A stretch of DNA of 64,000 nt, taken from the NCBI RefSeq assembly GCF_947487575.1, contig NZ_CANKXG010000003.1:124001-188000 (forward strand). Direction: 5' to 3'. Shown piece by piece: positions 1-10,514 of the stretch (within the stretch, counting starts at the first letter, position 1; every line of letters starts with the position of its first letter). Origin of the DNA: an uncultured Algibacter sp. GTDB lineage: Bacteria > Bacteroidota > Bacteroidia > Flavobacteriales > Flavobacteriaceae. The position numbers and the translations under genes are program-made. The notes below the pieces were generated by a model that was given only the letters and a program-made list of their open reading frames with translations, made no database searches and was not told where the DNA came from.

Positions 1-263
1 ATTGCAATAGGATTTATTTCAACACCCCCAAAACCAACACTTTTAAGCGATTCTAATTCCCTATCCAATTCTTGGGTTTTTATTTTATTGCCATTCCACC
101 ACCAACGTACAAATGGGCGTGCTTCAGTTGGTGGATTTTTAAATCTACTATACAAATCAGGCTTTATTTCTTCTTTTTTTTGAGTACTACAAGCATTTAA
201 AATCAATAAACAAAATAACAGAAATAGCAAACTAGATATTTTTCTTTTTTTCAATAAGAACAT
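1..263 (-). CDS. GH106 alpha-L-rhamnosidase, N-terminal part (cut by window edge)
   Basis: The 87 codons inside the window start with an ATG at 263 and run off the left edge. They encode a lipoprotein signal peptide with a lipobox ending in LNACS, so export and anchoring at the outer membrane or periplasm is likely. The mature start then has the GH106 opening pattern: FKNPPTEARPFVRWWWNGN, followed by a helix with ELDRELESLKSVGFGGVE. The same opening (NPP...RPxxWWW, then a conserved DLExMKxxGxxG) is seen in the complete GH106 genes downstream in this window. The family hydrolyses terminal alpha-L-rhamnose. Catalytic residues lie outside the window, so activity cannot be judged. It is separated from the next gene by about 430 bp and may have its own promoter. 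Confidence 0.85.
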   Translation of the reverse strand, partial: MFLLKKRKISSLLFLLFCLLILNACSTQKKEEIKPDLYSRFKNPPTEARPFVRWWWNGNKIKTQELDRELESLKSVGFGGVEINPIA

Positions 264-692
264 GTTGTCTTTTCTTTAATTTTACTTAGGATAATTGATT
301 CATTCTTTATATTCAACCTTCAAATCTGGAATAACAAGAATAAAACAATACAACAAGTATACTATTTTTAAAAGCTATCTCTATCATGCACTCCCATGCT
401 ACTTTTATTTTTTTATAACCTCACATAGGTAATCAATAACTAAGCTAAAAAAGAACATATAAGTTTTATAGTGCAACACATAAATTTACTATCCTTTCAA
501 CAGGATTCTTTCCATCAATAAACCATAATTATAAAATTTATATTTTAATCTTTATATGCTTACTTCACTAAACGAAAAGCAATCTTTTATTTATAGTTAT
601 TTTTAATTATGTATTCAAAATACTAATTCCATTTTCACAAGTTCTTAACCCTGATATATCTATTTCAAAATTATCTCTTACTGAATTATACA
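264..692. other. Intergenic region upstream of the partial GH106 gene
   Basis: This AT-rich stretch has no convincing ORF on either strand. It would contain the promoter of the partial GH106 gene and the 3' end of the preceding transcript. I see no clear hairpin terminator. At 383-399 there is a direct repeat ATCATGC/CCCATGC with 10 bp between half starts. It resembles a weak version of the operator repeat found upstream of other genes in this window. Confidence 0.5.
383..399 (-). promoter_or_regulatory. Weak candidate copy of the 10-bp-period direct repeat
   Basis: The halves are ATCATGC (383-389) and CCCATGC (393-399), 10 bp start to start, 120 bp upstream of the ATG of the partial GH106 gene. 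Both halves have CATG where better copies have CCTG. The copy at 29190 also has one CATG half. It may be a divergent operator or chance. Confidence 0.25.
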
Positions 693-3600
693 CTACTTCA
701 ATTCTTTCACTTTATAAACTACAAGTTTCACTTGCCCCAATAAACCAGATGGCAAAAGTTCTGAGTTTTTATTATAATGTTTAAATGCAGCTAAAGTTAC
801 ACGTTCTGTTGGTCTATTGCTATTGTTTAAAAGCCACTTGGGCCATTCTTTTATATTTGGTCCTTTTCTTTCGTAATCTAGCTCCATCAGCTCGTCGCCA
901 ATTAATCTATTTGGCCAAAGGTTAGTAATTTTTACTTCAAGTGTGTTGGTACCCTTTAAGATTGCATCATCAAGATTGATTCTATATGGGGTTTTCCATA
1001 ATATTCCAAGGTTTTCTCCATTAAGAATCACTTCAGCAATTACCTTAACATTACTTAAATCTAATTCTAAAGAATAACACGATTTTATAAGTTTTGTAGG
1101 GATTTGAAACTCTTTTTTATAGCTAACTGTCCCCGAAAAATAACGAATATCTTCTTCTAAAGCATCCGACCAAGAAATCAATTGATTAAATGTAGTTTCT
1201 AAAGTATCTTTGTTTATTAGCGGGAAGCTTACTTGCCAATCATTAGATAAATCAATAGGCTCAGGTATTGATTTTACTTTTAAAGTTTTGGTTTTTCCGT
1301 TTGACGATTCGTATTTTATTTCTCCAGCAAAGGGTGTAACCAAATTTACTTTATCATCTTCAAATACTAATTTTGGTCCTGATGTTGTTTGAGTAAATTT
1401 TAATATCCCTCCATTGGAAACAGTAACCATTTTCTCTTCATTATTAGTTGTGTAAATAACACGTAGGGCTTTCTTTGTCTTAATCTCTTTTCCTTCAAGG
1501 AAACCGTCATTTACTAGAATTTCATATACATCTGAAGCAACCATTGATCTTACTTTTTCAGTTACATCAAAAACTGGTTTATTTGGTGGGATGCCATCAA
1601 CACCTCTAGCAAATTTTCCAAAGACAGCTTTTAAGACCGTTAATTTCCCGCTGTTTGTAGCCTCTATTTCTAACCATTCTCTTTCCATGGCATTTTTTTC
1701 GAAGACCTCTTCTCCTATTGTATATTGAATGCGTAATTCTTTTTTGTAACCAGGTGCCGGATCACCTATAGAAAGTTCTCTCGTAGCGTGTATATTCAAT
1801 CCATTATTTTGAATCCTGTTTGCAACTACCTCCGTAACATCAACCAAGCCATCAGGTAAAAATGTTCCATATTCTGCTTTGATAATTTTCAAGTTTGAAA
1901 GGGGCGTTACTACTGGGTTTTCCAACTTCATTTCAGCATTTACAATGTGTTGATCTGAATGTATCGGATTTCTAAAAACCACAAAAACAGAACCTTCTGG
2001 TTCAAACGCTACCGATACTGTTGTAGTACCATCATCATTTTCATGCCATATTGTAGCCTTAGTTATTTCTCCGGTTTCGGCATTCCAAAGCTCAGGTTGT
2101 TTTCCTGATACTCTAAAACGACAGGCTAACTCTCGACTTTCTTTCTTAGAATTTACTACAAAATAAATGTCCGTATCTTGTGTTTTTCTGTGAATAAAAT
2201 CTATAGATTCACGGTGTCCTTCTTCAATAGAAAAATCTGGAGGCAATGTGCCGTTTTTTAAAACATCTAAAATCGAGTTATCTTTAATAATACCAGAATT
2301 CCATAAATTATCAGCTAACTCAATAACCTTTTCATCACAAGTAGGATACTTTTCAAGACTTGGCGATTTTTTTGGTTTTGGACCACTAATTTGTGCTCCT
2401 AAATTGGCTAGTTCTTTAATTTTAGTAAGTGTTTCTGGTGTCATCCATTCGATTGAAGGCAATACCAAAGCCTTGTATTTTTCTCCAACTGTGGTGTAAA
2501 TAAGACCGCCTTTTACCGTTAACGAACGTATTTTGTTTGACCCAATCACATCGTAATCATAGCCTAATGTTTTTAGTTCTGGCATTAAAAGCGCATCATT
2601 TGGAGATGCTTCTCCTGTAAAAACCAAGACATCGGCTACCGAGGTGCCTTGCTGTAGTAAAAACTGACCTCTACTAATATAATTTACAAAAGGTTTGCTC
2701 TGATTCCACCACGTATTTAAACGGTTAAAATCTGTTCCAAAAACTTGTAAAGTCAATCCAGGTCCAACATTCCAAGGTTGGTGTACATAACAGTGAAAAA
2801 CAAAACGATTGATCCCTTGCGCCCAGGCCAAGTCGCCCATGGCTTTTAGTGTACCTGGATGTTGGTTCCAGCCTCCCATACCAGTAAAAGATTCTGCTTC
2901 GGCAATTGGGCTTCCATTTAATTTGGCAATCGAAGCAACAAATTTTGGCGAGTCAAAAAAGGCCAAACTACCACTCCAAAACTCTGACATTACCACATCA
3001 GCAGTTGCACCAACTTGCATGCTATCAAATGGTCCCCAATAGGGTTCTGTAGAAAATTGCATGCCGTTTTTATGGCAAAGTTCACCGAAATAACCGTAAT
3101 AATTCTTAGCAATTAAATCTCCAATAGTGCGTCTAAAATCCCAAAGAAAACGTTCCGTTTCTTCGCCGTTTTCTATATAGTAACCGGCTAATGCAGGTAA
3201 ATATGCTTTACAGTTGTAAGAACGAAGGTTTTTAAATTCTTCAGCGAAATTTGCTGTCCAGTTTGTAGTACCTACCTCGTAGCTATCAATATGGCATCTT
3301 GTAACAGCAGTACCTATTAAAGTATCTAATTTTTTAATAATGGGTTGGATGCCACCTTGCCAAAAAACATCAACCGCTTTTTTATTCATTTTATCGCATT
3401 CTAAACCACGTCCGCCATCACTCGGAAAACGATTTTTTTCACCAGTTGGTGTATGTCCAATTCGTAAAATAGTCCATTCGCCTTTAGGTGCTTGCCATTT
3501 TAAAACCCCATCTTTCGAAAGCTTTGTTGTCAAATCGATAATTTCTGCTTTTTTAACTATTGCCAAATCAGAAACATTCTTATTATCAGGTGTTAGATGG

Positions 3601-4181
3601 TTTCTAACTTTATGCGAAAGTATTTTTGTATCTAATTCGTCAATACGCTGGTCGTTTTTAGGTTTAGGAAAAGCAAGAATGGCGATGTCTCTATAATAAT
3701 TTAAGTGTGTTTTAGGTTGAGGTAGTTTAGCGTTAAATACACCATTTCCGGCATGTGAGGTTTCAGAAAAAACCAGTTCTTGCATCGCATATTCTGGGGT
3801 GATTGATGGCCCTCCCGTTGACGACCAACCAGCACCATTATGAAAACTTAATTCGAGTTTTAACCGTTTGGCCTCCGAAGCTGCAAAATGAAATAAATCT
3901 AGCCATGCCGTACTTAAATAATCAGCAAAACCTTTGGGGTTTCCTAAATTCACATTAAAAATCAGAGCGCCCTGAATGCCTACGTTTTTCATAGCTTCTA
4001 AGTCGGCTGTTATACCTTCTTTTGTAACGTTTCCGTTTATCCAAAACCACATAGTACGTGGTTTCGCAGATGCTGGCGGATTCTGAAAATTTTGTTCTAA
4101 GGGTGTATTTTGGGCAGTTAAATTTGATACAAATAGACTCAGTATTAATGCTAAAAACAAGGTTTTACAGGATGCTTTCAT
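693..4181 (-). CDS. GH106 alpha-L-rhamnosidase with inserted repeat domains
   Basis: This is a secreted GH106-type inverting alpha-L-rhamnosidase. I place the start at the ATG at 4181 because the signal peptide MKASCKTLFLALILSLFVS begins there. An upstream in-frame ATG at 4211 would overlap the preceding gene by 11 bp and add ten basic residues. Family landmarks are the opening PPASAKPRTMWFWINGN, the acidic motif DSYEVGTTNW, the acidic motif AEAESFTGMGGW, and a C-terminal galactose-binding-like sheet with LNGENLGILWKTPYR. Between the catalytic part and the C-terminal sheet are two similar units of about 80 residues (roughly residues 760-930). They begin IIKAEYGTF and VLKAVFGKF and share DVTE; they resemble DUF3395-like modules and are absent from the other GH106 proteins here. 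It is probably cotranscribed with the GH106 gene upstream. Confidence 0.93.
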   Translation of the reverse strand: MKASCKTLFLALILSLFVSNLTAQNTPLEQNFQNPPASAKPRTMWFWINGNVTKEGITADLEAMKNVGIQGALIFNVNLGNPKGFADYLSTAWLDLFHFAASEAKRLKLELSFHNGAGWSSTGGPSITPEYAMQELVFSETSHAGNGVFNAKLPQPKTHLNYYRDIAILAFPKPKNDQRIDELDTKILSHKVRNHLTPDNKNVSDLAIVKKAEIIDLTTKLSKDGVLKWQAPKGEWTILRIGHTPTGEKNRFPSDGGRGLECDKMNKKAVDVFWQGGIQPIIKKLDTLIGTAVTRCHIDSYEVGTTNWTANFAEEFKNLRSYNCKAYLPALAGYYIENGEETERFLWDFRRTIGDLIAKNYYGYFGELCHKNGMQFSTEPYWGPFDSMQVGATADVVMSEFWSGSLAFFDSPKFVASIAKLNGSPIAEAESFTGMGGWNQHPGTLKAMGDLAWAQGINRFVFHCYVHQPWNVGPGLTLQVFGTDFNRLNTWWNQSKPFVNYISRGQFLLQQGTSVADVLVFTGEASPNDALLMPELKTLGYDYDVIGSNKIRSLTVKGGLIYTTVGEKYKALVLPSIEWMTPETLTKIKELANLGAQISGPKPKKSPSLEKYPTCDEKVIELADNLWNSGIIKDNSILDVLKNGTLPPDFSIEEGHRESIDFIHRKTQDTDIYFVVNSKKESRELACRFRVSGKQPELWNAETGEITKATIWHENDDGTTTVSVAFEPEGSVFVVFRNPIHSDQHIVNAEMKLENPVVTPLSNLKIIKAEYGTFLPDGLVDVTEVVANRIQNNGLNIHATRELSIGDPAPGYKKELRIQYTIGEEVFEKNAMEREWLEIEATNSGKLTVLKAVFGKFARGVDGIPPNKPVFDVTEKVRSMVASDVYEILVNDGFLEGKEIKTKKALRVIYTTNNEEKMVTVSNGGILKFTQTTSGPKLVFEDDKVNLVTPFAGEIKYESSNGKTKTLKVKSIPEPIDLSNDWQVSFPLINKDTLETTFNQLISWSDALEEDIRYFSGTVSYKKEFQIPTKLIKSCYSLELDLSNVKVIAEVILNGENLGILWKTPYRINLDDAILKGTNTLEVKITNLWPNRLIGDELMELDYERKGPNIKEWPKWLLNNSNRPTERVTLAAFKHYNKNSELLPSGLLGQVKLVVYKVKELK

Positions 4182-4200
4182 TTTTTTGATAGTACGATTT

Positions 4201-7200
4201 TTAATTGTCATTTATTATGGATAGCCATACGCTACCTGATATACCTGAGTGCATGATGCCGTTATTTGGCATTTTTTCAAGGGTGTTTGCTAGCACCCAT
4301 GTGTCTCTTTCGTGTTGAGGTTTCTTGTTTTGCCACAACATTTGGTTCATCCAATTATTTGTAACATCAATTTCTAGGACATTTGTCCCAGGTTTAGCAG
4401 TGTTAACCATCTCTATTCGGTAAGGATTTGTCCAAAGTGTTCCAAGTTTTTTCCCGTTGAGTTTAACAGTTGCTATGGTTCCTATATTTTCAAAATTTAA
4501 TGCAATGCTTTGTTTTGCTTCTTCTTCAGTTAATTCAAAAGAAGTTTTATATGTGGCGGTTCCAGAGAAATATTTAATCTTTTCATCAGAGGAAGTTGTC
4601 CAGTCAAATAAAGGTTGTTTTTTTAGTGTAAAATCGGTTTCTAACCATTTGTTTTTAAATTGAATATCCCATAATGAACTTAATTGTTTCAATGGTTTTT
4701 CAGCTTCGAAATTTTGTCCTACAGATAGGTTTTTATTTATTCCATGCCCCTGCTCTCTAAATACAATAAAGTAGCTTTCATTCACATCAAAACTTAAAGG
4801 AACAATGGTACGCTCTCCTTCATTACTATACATAGACAGTTTACGAGATGTAGCATCAAGTGCGGACCAAAGTTCTGGACTTTTTCCAGCAATTCTAAAC
4901 GAAGCATCAAAGGTTACTTTGGTATCCCCTTGATTAGTTATAAAATAAATATCTGCCCCCTTTAACTTGCGATGTATCCATTTTACATTTAACGAATCAG
5001 GAAAAATAAAATCCTCAAATATTCCATGTTTGTTTAAAATCTCATTGATATTTCCGTTCGCATACACATGTCCTTTTCCTAATTTATGATGGAAAAAATC
5101 TTTAGTGTTTGGAAGTGATTCACCCCATAATTCCTTAACCAGTTGCTGTACTTCAATATCACAATTTGGATAATTTTGAAGGCTTGGAGATTTTTCGGGC
5201 GGCATTCCTATTAAAGTTGCACCTTGCTCAACCAACTCTTTAAGTTTTTTTAAAACCTTAGGGCGCATCGTATTCCAAGGAGGCAATACCAATGCGCTAT
5301 AGCTTGCTCCGCTTTTTAAAACAAGTCGCCCGTTTTCTACTTTTGTCTGTTCTGTAATGATTTCTGCATTGATAAAATCATATTCATAACCCGTAGAGAG
5401 ATTTTTATCTACCCATCCTCTCATTTTAGGAGACTCTTCACCAATATAAAAACAAACGTCAGCAATATGTTTTCCTTGTTGCAATAGAAAATAGTTTCTA
5501 CGTTGGTAAGTAACCCATTCTTTACTTTGCGCAAACCAAGTGTTGTTTCTATTAAATTCTGTTCCGAACCATGCATTCATCCCCGGAAATTTATCTTCAT
5601 AAGGCTGATGAATATACACATGTAAAATTCCTTGATTTACACCTTGTGTATAGCTCCAATCTCCTGATTTTTTTAACTTAATAGGGCTTACAGAAAAAGG
5701 AACTTCGCGTGAAGTGTAAGACTCTGCATAGACTCTGTTTTTACCATAAATATGACTGGCAGATGCTGCAAGTTTAGATTCGGGTCCTTGACGATGGATC
5801 CAGAATTCACCACCAATTTCATCGGCGCGACCACCATATTTCAAGAATTCAGAAGGAAAGCCAAAATGCCCATAGTTTTCAAGCCACATAGAAACACCAT
5901 TTTCTTCACAGATTTCTCTCAGTCCACCCACATACTCATTGGCAACCTTATCTGCTATTAATCGACGTATATCCCACAAAAAACGATCCGATTCTTCTGC
6001 AGAATTTACTATGTTTCCTGTAAGTGTTGCTAGCCAAGGTATAGGGTCATAGCCATAGGCTTGTTCAAATGACTCCTTCATATCATCTGTCCAGTTTTGA
6101 GGTCCTGTTTCGTAGCTGTCCGCAATAACACGTTTTAGAGATTTACGCTCTTCCGGAGTCATGGATTTTATCATTTTCCCCATATAAGCATCAAAGTGAG
6201 AACGCAAAGCTTTTTTACTCAATTTATCCACTTCAAGTCCGCGAGCATCAGGGGTTGCAGGACGGTTAGTTTGCCCTGTAGGTGTCATTCCTATACGCAG
6301 TATTTTCCATTGTCCTGCAGGTACATTATCCCATTTTAGCACATTGCCATCAAAATGTTCGGTTAAGTTTATAATTTCATCCGTATGCAATACGTCTTGT
6401 TGCTCACTGTATTCTGGTGTTTTCCATTGAAATACTTCCCATCCAGGAACACCTCTATTCGCCATTTTATTGAGCCATTTTTCATTCCCATGTTCAATTT
6501 TATAGGCATCGGAAATATGAATACCTGTCAATTCAAAATTAGCAGGTACCGTGTCTATTACGATTCTAAATTTTTTAGCCTCAATATTGTCCAATGCCAT
6601 AATCATATCCGCATCAGGTATAGGGCCACGCCCAGGCAAACTAAAAGCACGATCAAAAAGGGTTTTCTTTATCGATTCGTATTTTCCGTTTTGGTAGACT
6701 TGCACTTCAACATTCGATGTAAAGTGCATTTTTGTTGGGCTAACGGTAAGACTTCTTGCTGTTATAGGCGTATCAAATGAAACCTCAAAGATTAAAGGTT
6801 CTTGCCCATTGTTATTAAAAGTAGTTACTGTAGATTTATTTTGATCTAGCAAGTTTTTTAATGCCGAAGCTTTACAGTTTAGAACCTTGATTTTAGGAGT
6901 AGCTGTAAACTTTTGATTAATAGGGTACCCTAAAACCGATACATCCTGAAAAAATTCTTTTGGCTTTTCTAGTGCTATCTCAATATTTTTATCACCAGTT
7001 ACAACGGTTTCAGAATGCGTCAAATAGCGCATTGCCTGTTCTTCTTTCACCCATGGTCCACCAGACTGACTCCAACCTGGTGAGTTGAAAAAACTAATAT
7101 TAATCCCTAATCTCGTACCCTCACTTATCGCATGACGCATACAATCCCACCATTTTTCGCTTAGCGAAGGGGTTTTTCCCATTGGTGTATCATATCTTAA

Positions 7201-7482
7201 TCCATGTGGATTGGTTGAAGGAGGCATGTAAAATATATCCCCAATAAAAACCTCTCCGATACCAACGGCATTCATGGCTTCTAAATCTTTAGTAATACCT
7301 TCTTTAGAAATATGTCCACTTAAAAAATACCAATAAATACCAGGTTTTGTTGAATCAGGAGGATTTATAAACCCTTCTTTTAAATTGGCATATTCTTGAG
7401 GTGTTATTGATGCTATATCTCCTTTTTTACATGAAGAAATAGTCAATATAAATAGTATAAGAATTAAAAAATATCGTTTCAT
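4201..7482 (-). CDS. GH106 alpha-L-rhamnosidase lipoprotein
   Basis: This is a cell-envelope alpha-L-rhamnosidase. The first ATG at 7482 gives MKRYFLILILFILTISSC, a clear SPII lipobox; the codon two positions upstream is TTG and less likely. GH106 landmarks are NPPDSTKPGIYWYFLSGHIS, SFFNSPGWSQSGGPWV, DSYETGPQNW and AESYTSREV, and the C-terminal LNGKKLGTLWTNPYR. Residues of about 180-330 form an inserted beta-rich segment, seen also in the GH106 at 13312, which may be a carbohydrate-binding or structural module. The gene follows the 7495 GH106 with a 12-bp gap, and its 3' end touches the next GH106, so the three are likely one operon. The substrate linkage specificity cannot be read from sequence. 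Confidence 0.94.
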   Translation of the reverse strand: MKRYFLILILFILTISSCKKGDIASITPQEYANLKEGFINPPDSTKPGIYWYFLSGHISKEGITKDLEAMNAVGIGEVFIGDIFYMPPSTNPHGLRYDTPMGKTPSLSEKWWDCMRHAISEGTRLGINISFFNSPGWSQSGGPWVKEEQAMRYLTHSETVVTGDKNIEIALEKPKEFFQDVSVLGYPINQKFTATPKIKVLNCKASALKNLLDQNKSTVTTFNNNGQEPLIFEVSFDTPITARSLTVSPTKMHFTSNVEVQVYQNGKYESIKKTLFDRAFSLPGRGPIPDADMIMALDNIEAKKFRIVIDTVPANFELTGIHISDAYKIEHGNEKWLNKMANRGVPGWEVFQWKTPEYSEQQDVLHTDEIINLTEHFDGNVLKWDNVPAGQWKILRIGMTPTGQTNRPATPDARGLEVDKLSKKALRSHFDAYMGKMIKSMTPEERKSLKRVIADSYETGPQNWTDDMKESFEQAYGYDPIPWLATLTGNIVNSAEESDRFLWDIRRLIADKVANEYVGGLREICEENGVSMWLENYGHFGFPSEFLKYGGRADEIGGEFWIHRQGPESKLAASASHIYGKNRVYAESYTSREVPFSVSPIKLKKSGDWSYTQGVNQGILHVYIHQPYEDKFPGMNAWFGTEFNRNNTWFAQSKEWVTYQRRNYFLLQQGKHIADVCFYIGEESPKMRGWVDKNLSTGYEYDFINAEIITEQTKVENGRLVLKSGASYSALVLPPWNTMRPKVLKKLKELVEQGATLIGMPPEKSPSLQNYPNCDIEVQQLVKELWGESLPNTKDFFHHKLGKGHVYANGNINEILNKHGIFEDFIFPDSLNVKWIHRKLKGADIYFITNQGDTKVTFDASFRIAGKSPELWSALDATSRKLSMYSNEGERTIVPLSFDVNESYFIVFREQGHGINKNLSVGQNFEAEKPLKQLSSLWDIQFKNKWLETDFTLKKQPLFDWTTSSDEKIKYFSGTATYKTSFELTEEEAKQSIALNFENIGTIATVKLNGKKLGTLWTNPYRIEMVNTAKPGTNVLEIDVTNNWMNQMLWQNKKPQHERDTWVLANTLEKMPNNGIMHSGISGSVWLSIINDN

Positions 7483-7494
7483 AATCAAATAAAA

Positions 7495-10377
7495 TTAGTC
7501 ATTTTTTGTAATTAAGATTTGTACAGGCCCAATTAATCCAGAAGGAAGAAGCTTTGTTCCTTTAGTGAACTTTCTGATATTGGTTTTAGCAAATTGCTCT
7601 TTTTCTGGTAAAAAGGCATCACCAATAAGACGATTTGGCCAAAGGTTAACAACATCTATTTCTAAAGTATTGCCTTTTGCCTTTACATGCGATGTCATGT
7701 TTACTCGGTATGGTTTTGACCAAGTAACTCCTAAATCTACACCGTTCAATGTAACACGAGCCAACTCATGTACTTGTCCTAAATCAATGTAAAGCTCTTG
7801 ATTTTCATTTAAAGAGATCATATCGAAAGTTTTATGATAGGTAGCAGTACCCGAGTAATATTTAATACCTGAGTTTTCATGCGCAGACCAATCTACTAAA
7901 TTTGGAAAAATGATTGATTCTGGTCCTCCCCAATTTGTATCAAAACTCAAATTCCAAGACCCTTCAATAATTTTAACTACTTGAAATTCAGTCCAATTTA
8001 AAGTTGAATTTTGTATTGATATTGGTTCTTTAAAAACAACAAAATAAGAACTACAAGGTCCAAATTCCATAGGGATAATGGTTTGTCCGTTTTCTACTTT
8101 AAAATTGCTTAAAAGACGCGTTTCGCCAGTAACAGGATTCCACAATTCTGGTTGTTTATCACTCACTCTAAAACTACAGGCTACTTTTTCAGTAGGTTGC
8201 CATTTACTTGCAACATAATAGATATCGGTATCTTCCGTTTTACGGTGGATGAAATCGATAACCCCAGCATCACTTAAACCTTTACATTCAAAATCTGGAG
8301 GGATATTTTGATTTTGCAAGACTTCTCGAATCGATTTATTCCAAACAAATTTGCCTTTACCAATTTTATGTTCTCCCTTTTCAAGGTGAGCCCAAATACG
8401 CTTTGTCAAATTTTGGTACTCAGCAAGATTATCTTTATTACCCAACATCGAAGATTCTATTTTACCCACAACTGTTGCTCCTTGTTCTACAAGTTTTACT
8501 ATTTTTTTCAATGCTCTTAGAGATACAGGTGTTTTTTCGTCAATAACCAAAATCTTATAGTTCATACCGTCAGGCAACACCAGTTTGTCATTCTTGAACT
8601 CTAGTCTATTTAGCAGAACCTCTTCGTTGCACTTATCGTAATCGTAACCTTGACCTAAACTTTGTGGTGGATTCTTCATTCCGTCTTCCCATTCAAATGC
8701 ATCAGCACCTGAGCGTAGTCCATGACCGTTATAAAACAGCACATCGGCAACAAACAAACCTTGTTGCAACATGTAAGAACAACGTGAAAGGTAGTCAATA
8801 AAAGGCATCGACTGGTTCCACCAGGTATTGGTGCGGTCAAAATGAGTACCTGCACTATGGGTTAAACCAGGTACATCGGTAACAGACGGACGATGCGAAA
8901 ATGTGTGAAAACAAATCCAGTTGAGTCCATCACAAAATGCCTGATCCGCAACTGCTTTCATTTGAAAAGGAGATACCTCCCAATTAGGACCAACGGAAGT
9001 AAAGGATTCTGCAAATACTTTTTTAATTCCATAGGTATGCGCTGCAGTTGCCGCTTCACGCACTAAGAAGCGCCCACTTGGTTTTTCTCTGTGAGATGAT
9101 GGCATCCAAAATTCTCCCATCGCTACATCGCATTTACTTACGCATTTTTTTAAATCGGCTTGGTATTGGTGCGGTCCTGCAGCTTCCGCATAAGATTCTA
9201 ATTTGTGTTCGTGAGCAACCTCTTGCTGTCTTCCATAATGATTTTCAGAAATTAAATCGCTAATGGTTAATCTAAAATCATTTAAAAAATATTCAGTTTT
9301 CTCATTAGATTCAATATTAACTCCAATTAATGCAGGCATGTATTTTACAATATCATATCCCCTACGATTTTTAAATTCTTCCGGAAAATGTTTCGTCCAA
9401 TTTGGGTCACCAGCTTCCCAACTATCGCATTCTACGTATTTAAAAGCATGCCTTTCTTCCGGACTCATCTCCTTTAGTAAGGTTCCCACAGTTTTTTTCC
9501 AATGCAAATCAAATGCCTCTTTACTTAAATGGTCGATATAAAATACACCCCCTAAATTACGTCCAGTTGGGCGGTAACCGAACCGAATGACGCGCCAATC
9601 ACCTTTGGGAGCATCCCATTTTAAATGGCCATTTTCATCAAGCTTGTCGGTTATGTTTATTATTTCGTTTATCGAGGGTGTTTTCGTATCAGGTAAAGCC
9701 AAAACTGCAATCTCATTGTAAAAAGCATTTTGCGCGTCTTTTACCGTTTGATTTTCTCGTTGTCTTATTGTTTGAACAGGAAGTTTAGGTTTTGGAAATT
9801 CTTGGTTGATCCTTTTCCCTCCTTCAACTGATAGTTCACTCCAAACCAGCTCTTGTTGACCATAATTAGGTGTTACCCAAGGCGCAGCACATCCTGCAGG
9901 TCCAATAAACACCCCAAAGTCTAGTCCTAGTCTTCCAGCTTCAAAAGATGCAAAACGTACCATGTCTCGCCAAGGTTTAGACCATGTTTCCATTTTATCA
10001 TTGGGTTGACTCAAGCTTCCGCCTTTGTATTCGTTTGTAATTTCGTATCTGATTTCCGTAGTATCAATAACAGTCTTCTTTTTCCATTTATGCGGACCAA
10101 AAGGACCAACACCACCGTCTAACACCATACAACCGGATAAGCCTTTGGCTTTCATTTCTTCAAGATCTCTAGTAATGGCTTCTTTATTAGTTGGCGTTTG
10201 TAACCACCACCACCATGCTTGAGGTCGTACTTGGTGTGGTGGGCTTAGAAAATTTTCTTCAAGAGGCTGTTTTTTAAAATCATTAGATTTTGATGTTACT
10301 TTGCATGAAGACATTAATAGTATCAATCCAAAATAAAAAACTACTGCTCGTGAACTTAAATATGGTGTTTTCATCAT
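7495..10377 (-). CDS. GH106 alpha-L-rhamnosidase lipoprotein
   Basis: The protein starts with two consecutive ATGs and has a lipobox ending LLMSSC (Cys25). GH106 landmarks are SPPHQVRPQAWWWWLQTPTN, KEAITRDLEEMKAKGLSG, CDSWEAGDPNW, AESFTSVGPNW, and the C-terminal LNGVDLGVTWSKPYR and NLWPNRLIGD. At about 960 residues it lacks the N-terminal inserted module present in the 4201 and 13312 paralogues. A 137-bp non-coding gap lies upstream, the longest since 29 kb, so an internal promoter could sit there. The three GH106 genes 7495, 4201 and 693 then follow with almost no spacing. The expected role is removal of terminal or branching alpha-L-rhamnose at the cell surface or in the periplasm. Confidence 0.94.
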   Translation of the reverse strand: MMKTPYLSSRAVVFYFGLILLMSSCKVTSKSNDFKKQPLEENFLSPPHQVRPQAWWWWLQTPTNKEAITRDLEEMKAKGLSGCMVLDGGVGPFGPHKWKKKTVIDTTEIRYEITNEYKGGSLSQPNDKMETWSKPWRDMVRFASFEAGRLGLDFGVFIGPAGCAAPWVTPNYGQQELVWSELSVEGGKRINQEFPKPKLPVQTIRQRENQTVKDAQNAFYNEIAVLALPDTKTPSINEIINITDKLDENGHLKWDAPKGDWRVIRFGYRPTGRNLGGVFYIDHLSKEAFDLHWKKTVGTLLKEMSPEERHAFKYVECDSWEAGDPNWTKHFPEEFKNRRGYDIVKYMPALIGVNIESNEKTEYFLNDFRLTISDLISENHYGRQQEVAHEHKLESYAEAAGPHQYQADLKKCVSKCDVAMGEFWMPSSHREKPSGRFLVREAATAAHTYGIKKVFAESFTSVGPNWEVSPFQMKAVADQAFCDGLNWICFHTFSHRPSVTDVPGLTHSAGTHFDRTNTWWNQSMPFIDYLSRCSYMLQQGLFVADVLFYNGHGLRSGADAFEWEDGMKNPPQSLGQGYDYDKCNEEVLLNRLEFKNDKLVLPDGMNYKILVIDEKTPVSLRALKKIVKLVEQGATVVGKIESSMLGNKDNLAEYQNLTKRIWAHLEKGEHKIGKGKFVWNKSIREVLQNQNIPPDFECKGLSDAGVIDFIHRKTEDTDIYYVASKWQPTEKVACSFRVSDKQPELWNPVTGETRLLSNFKVENGQTIIPMEFGPCSSYFVVFKEPISIQNSTLNWTEFQVVKIIEGSWNLSFDTNWGGPESIIFPNLVDWSAHENSGIKYYSGTATYHKTFDMISLNENQELYIDLGQVHELARVTLNGVDLGVTWSKPYRVNMTSHVKAKGNTLEIDVVNLWPNRLIGDAFLPEKEQFAKTNIRKFTKGTKLLPSGLIGPVQILITKND

Positions 10378-10514
10378 TACTTAAACTTAATAGGCTAACT
10401 CAAATACAATTCTCTATTTCATGATTATTTTATTCAAAAACAATTAGCTCACATTTTATATTTATGACTTAACAGATACGAACTATCCTTAAATTCAACA
10501 ACTTCCCTAATTTA

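Noticed and set aside
10485-10491. ATCCTTA half-site upstream of the GH106 at 7495
   Set aside because: No partner half at 10 bp on either side, so it is not counted as a copy of the direct repeat.
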